From Treponema sp. (lineage in GTDB: Bacteria; Spirochaetota; Spirochaetia; Treponematales; Treponemataceae), in the NCBI GenBank assembly GCA_024693715.1, contig JAILKS010000025.1, positions 62,001-126,000 on the forward strand: DNA of 64,000 nucleotides. Direction: 5' to 3'. Below, piece after piece: positions 60,046 to 64,000 of the stretch. A program made the position numbers and the translations under genes. The notes below the pieces were generated by a model, which saw nothing but the letters and a program-made list of their open reading frames with translations, had not been told where the DNA came from and searched no databases. Numbering within the stretch: the first letter of the stretch is position 1; every line of letters starts with the position of its first letter.

Positions 60046-60735
60046 TTAATTTTCACAATATTCATTTTTCATTTTTTCAGATAATGCATAAATCTTCTTA
60101 AAATCTGAAATATCTAATTCATTACAGATATAATCCATAGGTTTCATATCTTTGTTAGAAGCTCTTGTTTTTACATCAATCGAAGTATCACGTTTTACAA
60201 GATTCCAGAACTCATGCCATGCAGCACTATAATTATTCATTACTGAACCCACTTTCTGAATGTTCTGCCAAAGATGATTTCTTGCATTTTCTGATGGAGT
60301 TTCTACAAGTTCACAATTAGCAATTTTCTTTTCTACATCAGCTTTGTAATTTGAAAGATCTATATTCTCTGATCTAAGTCTGGCAATTTCTTCATCAGCA
60401 GCAGCCTTAAACATTTCCATTGCCTGCATCATTCGCAATGATGGTGTAAGTGATGTATCTACAGCCTTTACCGCTCCGGTAAAGGTATTTTGATTTGTCT
60501 GATTTCCCTTTAAATGTTCAAGTAATATAGTAATTTCTGCTTCATTCCAATAAGTAGGCTTACCATTTTTAATTTTCTTGTTTGGTAAACATTTTTTTGC
60601 ATTTTCAAGAATTACTTTGGGGCTTGTATTTAATTGAAATGCAACTTGTTTTGTTGTCATCAATTCCGTATTGGAATTACCTGAAATTTCTGCTAAACTC
60701 TGGAATGAGTTTACCGATAATGAATTTGTATTCAT
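60046..60735 (-). CDS. Antirepressor-like / ORF6C-type regulator
   Basis: LMTTKQVAFQLNTSPKVILENAKKCLPNKKI...TYWNEAEITILLEHLKGNQ HTH-like N-terminus; divergent from XRE repressor. Confidence 0.55.
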   Translation of the reverse strand: MNTNSLSVNSFQSLAEISGNSNTELMTTKQVAFQLNTSPKVILENAKKCLPNKKIKNGKPTYWNEAEITILLEHLKGNQTNQNTFTGAVKAVDTSLTPSLRMMQAMEMFKAAADEEIARLRSENIDLSNYKADVEKKIANCELVETPSENARNHLWQNIQKVGSVMNNYSAAWHEFWNLVKRDTSIDVKTRASNKDMKPMDYICNELDISDFKKIYALSEKMKNEYCEN

Positions 60736-60802
60736 TTGAACTCCTTGCGTTGTAGGTTCCGGTGTGGTAATTGGTAGCCTACTTCGCTTGTTAGAAAAAG
60801 AA

Positions 60803-60922
60803 AGCCCTAAAAAACCTTTTCACCTAAAAATAGGTTCTGCACGAAAAGGTCTCTTAGGGCTGTAAAGTTGCAAAGCAACTTAGAAATGTGCAGATAATTT
60901 CTAAACTGCCTTTAAGGATTAA
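60803..60922 (-). ncRNA. Structured leader RNA, copy 1
   Basis: Hairpins AGGATT/AATCCT, TTAGAAAT/ATTTCTAA, AAGTTG/CAACTT and long terminator hairpin; 7-bp loop/bulge match GTGCAGA:TCTGCAC. Confidence 0.65.
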
Positions 60923-60939
60923 CAATCCTTTTGTATTTT

Positions 60940-61018
60940 CTTTGCATTTGCAAAGTTTATAATTATTTTATATATGCAAACACATTATTTGTCAAGCAAA
61001 TTCTTTGTGTTTACAAAG
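60940..61018. promoter_or_regulatory. Divergent control region with two operator-like palindromes
   Basis: CTTTGCATTTGCAAAG (60940-60955), CTTTGTGTTTACAAAG (61003-61018); minus promoter TTGACA (60995-60990) 17 bp TATAAA. Confidence 0.7.
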
Positions 61019-61026
61019 TTTTTTTT

Positions 61027-61296
61027 ATGGAATTCTGGATTAGATTAAAAGCATTAATGAAATCTCAAAAAATAACACAAGAAAAACTGTGTAAAACTTG
61101 TGATATTAGTCTTGCAACTTTTGTTAGTTGGATTCATAACAACAGATTGCCTGATTTATTATCTGCTATAAAAATTGCTCAAACGCTTGGTACTACAGTA
61201 GAATTTTTAGTAACAGGCAAAAATGATAATGCTGCTGAACAACAATTAAAAGAACTTAAAGCAAAATTAGCTGACTTAATAATGTTCAAAAAATAA
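61027..61296 (+). CDS. XRE/HTH repressor
   Basis: MEFWIRLKALMKSQKITQEKLCKTCDISLATFVSWIHNNRLPDLLSAIKIAQTLGTTVEFLVTGK; start at 61027 rather than 60931. Confidence 0.88.
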   Translation: MEFWIRLKALMKSQKITQEKLCKTCDISLATFVSWIHNNRLPDLLSAIKIAQTLGTTVEFLVTGKNDNAAEQQLKELKAKLADLIMFKK

Positions 61297-61359
61297 CCTC
61301 CTATAAAGACTGATTAGAAGTTTACCAGACCGGCATCTTTAATCGCTTGAAAAAGAAAA

Positions 61360-61480
61360 CCCTTAGAATTCTTTCCACCTAGATAAACTAGGTTAGGAGC
61401 GGAAAGAACCCTAAGGGCTGTAAAGTTGCAAAGCAACTTAGAAAAGCTCCTATTTTTCCTAAATTGCCTATTAGGATTAA
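61360..61480 (-). ncRNA. Structured leader RNA, copy 2
   Basis: Same hairpin order as copy 1 with different stem sequences; 7-bp match GCTCCTA:TAGGAGC. Confidence 0.65.
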
Positions 61481-61600
61481 CAATCCTTTTATATATATAA
61501 CCAAATTGATTATGTTTATATTATTATACTCATTTAATTATTTTGTCAAGCACATACTTAAAAAATTATATATAATTCCGATATAACTTTAGAGGTATAT

Positions 61601-61948
61601 ATGGAATTTTGGAATAAAATAAAAGATGAACTTGACTTTAAAGGAATTTCACAAAAAGAATTTGCTGCAAAACTTGATATAAATATCCAGACTTTTAGAA
61701 ATTCTATTTCTCTTAACCGGTTACCAGATTTAGTTACAGCTTATAAAATGGCACAGGAATTGGATCAACCTTTAGAATATTTTATAAATGATGATCCTGT
61801 TCCACCTAATAATTATCATCTTCCAACAAGAGAAATAGAGTTGCTTTCAAACTATAGAAAACTCTCTGATAAAGAAAAGAAAACTATAGATTTAGCAACA
61901 CAAATTCTAGCATCGGATTATAAAGAACCAAATTCAGATATTTTCTAA
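61601..61948 (+). CDS. XRE/HTH repressor
   Basis: MEFWNKIKDELDFKGISQKEFAAKLDINIQTFRNSISLNRLPDLVTAYKMAQELDQPLEYFIND. Confidence 0.88.
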   Translation: MEFWNKIKDELDFKGISQKEFAAKLDINIQTFRNSISLNRLPDLVTAYKMAQELDQPLEYFINDDPVPPNNYHLPTREIELLSNYRKLSDKEKKTIDLATQILASDYKEPNSDIF

Positions 61949-62290
61949 ATAACCTCCTGTAAAAAACTAATGAACACACCCAACAAGTTAGATATGTCAA
62001 TATCTAACTTTAGGATATATCCTAAAATTTTCAGAAATTTTATCAAAGTTGTAATTCTATCAACCGTTGCCTGAGCTTCATTAAATGAATAAGAATTCCG
62101 ACCTCTTATTTTCACTTGCGAAATCAATTTCGCAAGTCCAAGCTTTTCTAGCACCATATTGATTCGCTTTGTTTTAAAGGGTACGAATTCTATTTCATAC
62201 CCTTTTTCTTCAATGATTTTCTGAATTGTTCTGGTTGTTACACCTAAAGATTGAGCTAATTCTACAGAAAACTCTCCAAAATATAAAAAA
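61945..62290 (-). pseudogene. HTH protein fragment lacking a usable start codon
   Basis: Same frame extends upstream of MVLEKLG... as FGEFSVELAQSLGVTTRTIQKIIEEKGYEIEFVPFKTKRIN but reaches a stop without ATG/GTG/TTG. Confidence 0.45.
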
Positions 62291-62297
62291 TGATCCT

Positions 62298-62328
62298 CCT
62301 ATACGATATTTTTTCATTATCGTATAGG
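62298..62328. repeat. Inverted repeat CCTATACGATA...TATCGTATAGG
   Basis: Perfect 11-bp arms read directly. Confidence 0.85.
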
Positions 62329-62419
62329 AAAATGAGTATTTGAATTAACTTGAATTTGCTTGAATCGTTACTTTAATTGCTTAAAGGTAAATTAAAGTAG
62401 AATAATGATATATTTTTTA

Positions 62420-62637
62420 TTGACAAATAATGTTTTAACGCTATAATACAATTAAAGTCAGATCGATCCCATAAAACAATTAAATGTTTTGGGTATGCCG
62501 TGGCTGCGGCTTCGGTGGAGATTAAAAGTTCCTGACTATTAAACTAGGTTACCTTCATAATCTTTTGATTGGGTATGCCGTTAGTGATGTTGCCTATTGC
62601 ACTCACTCTCGGTAAGGTGTAATTCCTAGTTTTTTTT
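62420..62637 (+). ncRNA. Candidate structured ncRNA with own promoter and terminator
   Basis: TTGACA-16-TATAAT; AGTCAG/CTGACT closing stem; CCCATAAAACA/TGTTTTGGG hairpin; ACTAGG...CCTAGT stem followed by a T-run. Confidence 0.6.
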
Positions 62638-63232
62638 ATTTTAACCTTATAACTTTCTTTCTGTAATAAATCAAAACTTCATCAGCCTTAATATTTGCTG
62701 CTACAGCCTTTTTCAAATTATCAAATTGTAATCTTGTAAGATCTTGTGAAATGGTAATAAAACAACTTTCAGCTTGTTCTACAGATCTGTTATATTGTGT
62801 TGTAGCCTTATCTGATGTATCTTTTATCTCCATAAATCCATGTTTACCAGGTTTTTTATAAAATGTATCAGATTTTTTACCACCAACGTATTCATTATCA
62901 AGTAAATAAATATCATATCCTTCTTTAGCAAGAATTTCACATGCTCTAAATTCATCAGCATATTCACCATTTTTATTAAAAGCATCCAATTTTTCTTTTG
63001 CTACATGAAAATTTTTGTATGGCTCATAACTTTCATTTTCAAGATAATTCAGTAATTCTTCTCTTTCTTGTTCTGAAAGTTCCATTACCCCTTTATATGT
63101 AAATCTACCTCTTTCATCTCTGGGGTGAACAGCACTATTAAAAGCCTTTTCTACAATACCATAATTAAATGATATATAAATTTTTGGTCTTACAAGTTCT
63201 TCATAAACAAATTTCTTTACTAACAGTTTCAT
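62636..63232 (-). CDS. Phage-borne toxin-like nuclease candidate
   Basis: N-terminus MKLLVKKFVYEEL, linker AVHPRDERGRFTYKG, C-terminal GYDIYLLDNEYVGGKKSDTFYKKPGKHGFMEIKD resembling CDI/EndoU-PDDEXK-type toxin tails. Confidence 0.5.
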   Translation of the reverse strand: MKLLVKKFVYEELVRPKIYISFNYGIVEKAFNSAVHPRDERGRFTYKGVMELSEQEREELLNYLENESYEPYKNFHVAKEKLDAFNKNGEYADEFRACEILAKEGYDIYLLDNEYVGGKKSDTFYKKPGKHGFMEIKDTSDKATTQYNRSVEQAESCFITISQDLTRLQFDNLKKAVAANIKADEVLIYYRKKVIRLK

Positions 63233-63281
63233 AATTATTCCTCCTACCTGAGTAATAATTATACACTATAAGAATATTTGT

Positions 63282-63935
63282 TTAAACGTTGTTTTCTTGT
63301 CTAAATTTCTCTACCAATTCACCGGTAGATTCACACATATTTCTTTCTCTGGCATTTTTTAATTTTGCCGTAATTGTCTGCTGAGAATAGCCTTCAATTT
63401 CTTTCTGTAACTTACCTTCTTTAAGCTGCTCCAAAATATAACGTTCATCTTCTTTCAGGTTCAATAAATTGGATGGCTTAACTTTATATATTAATGACGT
63501 TATCAATAAAAATAATACCAGATAGATGCCATGTATTAAAATTGATATTGGAAGAAGTCTTTGAAGTGAAAAAGAAACTACAACGTTAATTCCATAAATT
63601 ATTGTAGCCGGCCATTTTATTTTTGGATATGCACCAAAAGAAATAAGCAGAAAAAATATTGTTCCATAATTATAAAATGTATTAACATAAATTAATGAAC
63701 AGGCATAAATTATAAATCCAAAAGCCATTCCAGGACGAGCAAAAAAGAATATAAGAATTGCAATCAATATACAACCTGCAATCCTTAATTCTGCATGATA
63801 TTGAATTGGTGATAAAAAATACTGATAAAAATGACATGCTGCAAGAAGTAAATGAAGCAACAAAATAATGCCTAATATTTTGTCGCTTCTTAATGAGTTA
63901 TATCTTTGTTTTAATTTATTTAATATATTATTCAT
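63282..63935 (-). CDS. Multi-pass membrane protein with C-terminal LuxR-like HTH
   Basis: Several TM segments then LKEDERYILEQLKEGKLQKEIEGYSQQTITAKLKNARERN. Confidence 0.6.
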   Translation of the reverse strand: MNNILNKLKQRYNSLRSDKILGIILLLHLLLAACHFYQYFLSPIQYHAELRIAGCILIAILIFFFARPGMAFGFIIYACSLIYVNTFYNYGTIFFLLISFGAYPKIKWPATIIYGINVVVSFSLQRLLPISILIHGIYLVLFLLITSLIYKVKPSNLLNLKEDERYILEQLKEGKLQKEIEGYSQQTITAKLKNARERNMCESTGELVEKFRQENNV

Positions 63936-64000
63936 TCTACTGAATTAATCGGTTTTAGAAGAACACTTCTTTAACATTAATTAGCAGATGATAGTTTTTA

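Noticed and set aside
1-64000. Host assignment (spirochaete/Treponema-like)
   Set aside because: Composition and gene style are suggestive only; no diagnostic host gene or database evidence is available here.

Overview
This is a low-GC, largely complete contractile-tailed (Mu/myovirus-like) phage or prophage segment. Almost every gene is on the minus strand. Reading right to left: an immunity region (two XRE repressors on +, antirepressor-like genes on -), YqaJ exonuclease and RecT, replication genes (DnaD-like, DnaC-like, SSB), terminase small and large subunits, a block of small accessory genes, portal, a MuF-type head protein that carries an intein, two long polyvalent proteins, protease/scaffold, major capsid, connectors, a second small immunity-type cassette inside the structural genes, sheath, tube, a frameshifted tail chaperone, tape measure, and baseplate/tail fibre. 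The left edge cuts a tail-fibre gene. No integrase, lysin or tRNA was seen. The strongest non-obvious signals are: (1) several leader RNAs that sit between a sigma70-like promoter and a gene and end in a terminator hairpin immediately before the RBS. At least five show a 7-8 nt complementarity between an upstream segment and the terminator hairpin, and two copies covary. (2) Three plus-strand promoter/terminator units with nearly the same promoter (TTGACAAAT, 16-bp spacer), each antisense or convergent to a candidate toxin/nuclease-bearing gene. (3) A 349-aa intein splitting the conserved HPYC|RGTW motif of the head protein. (4) Peptide modules shared between neighbouring capsid/cargo proteins and between sheath and baseplate proteins. 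Family calls come from motif recognition in the translations. No database searches or folding programs were run.
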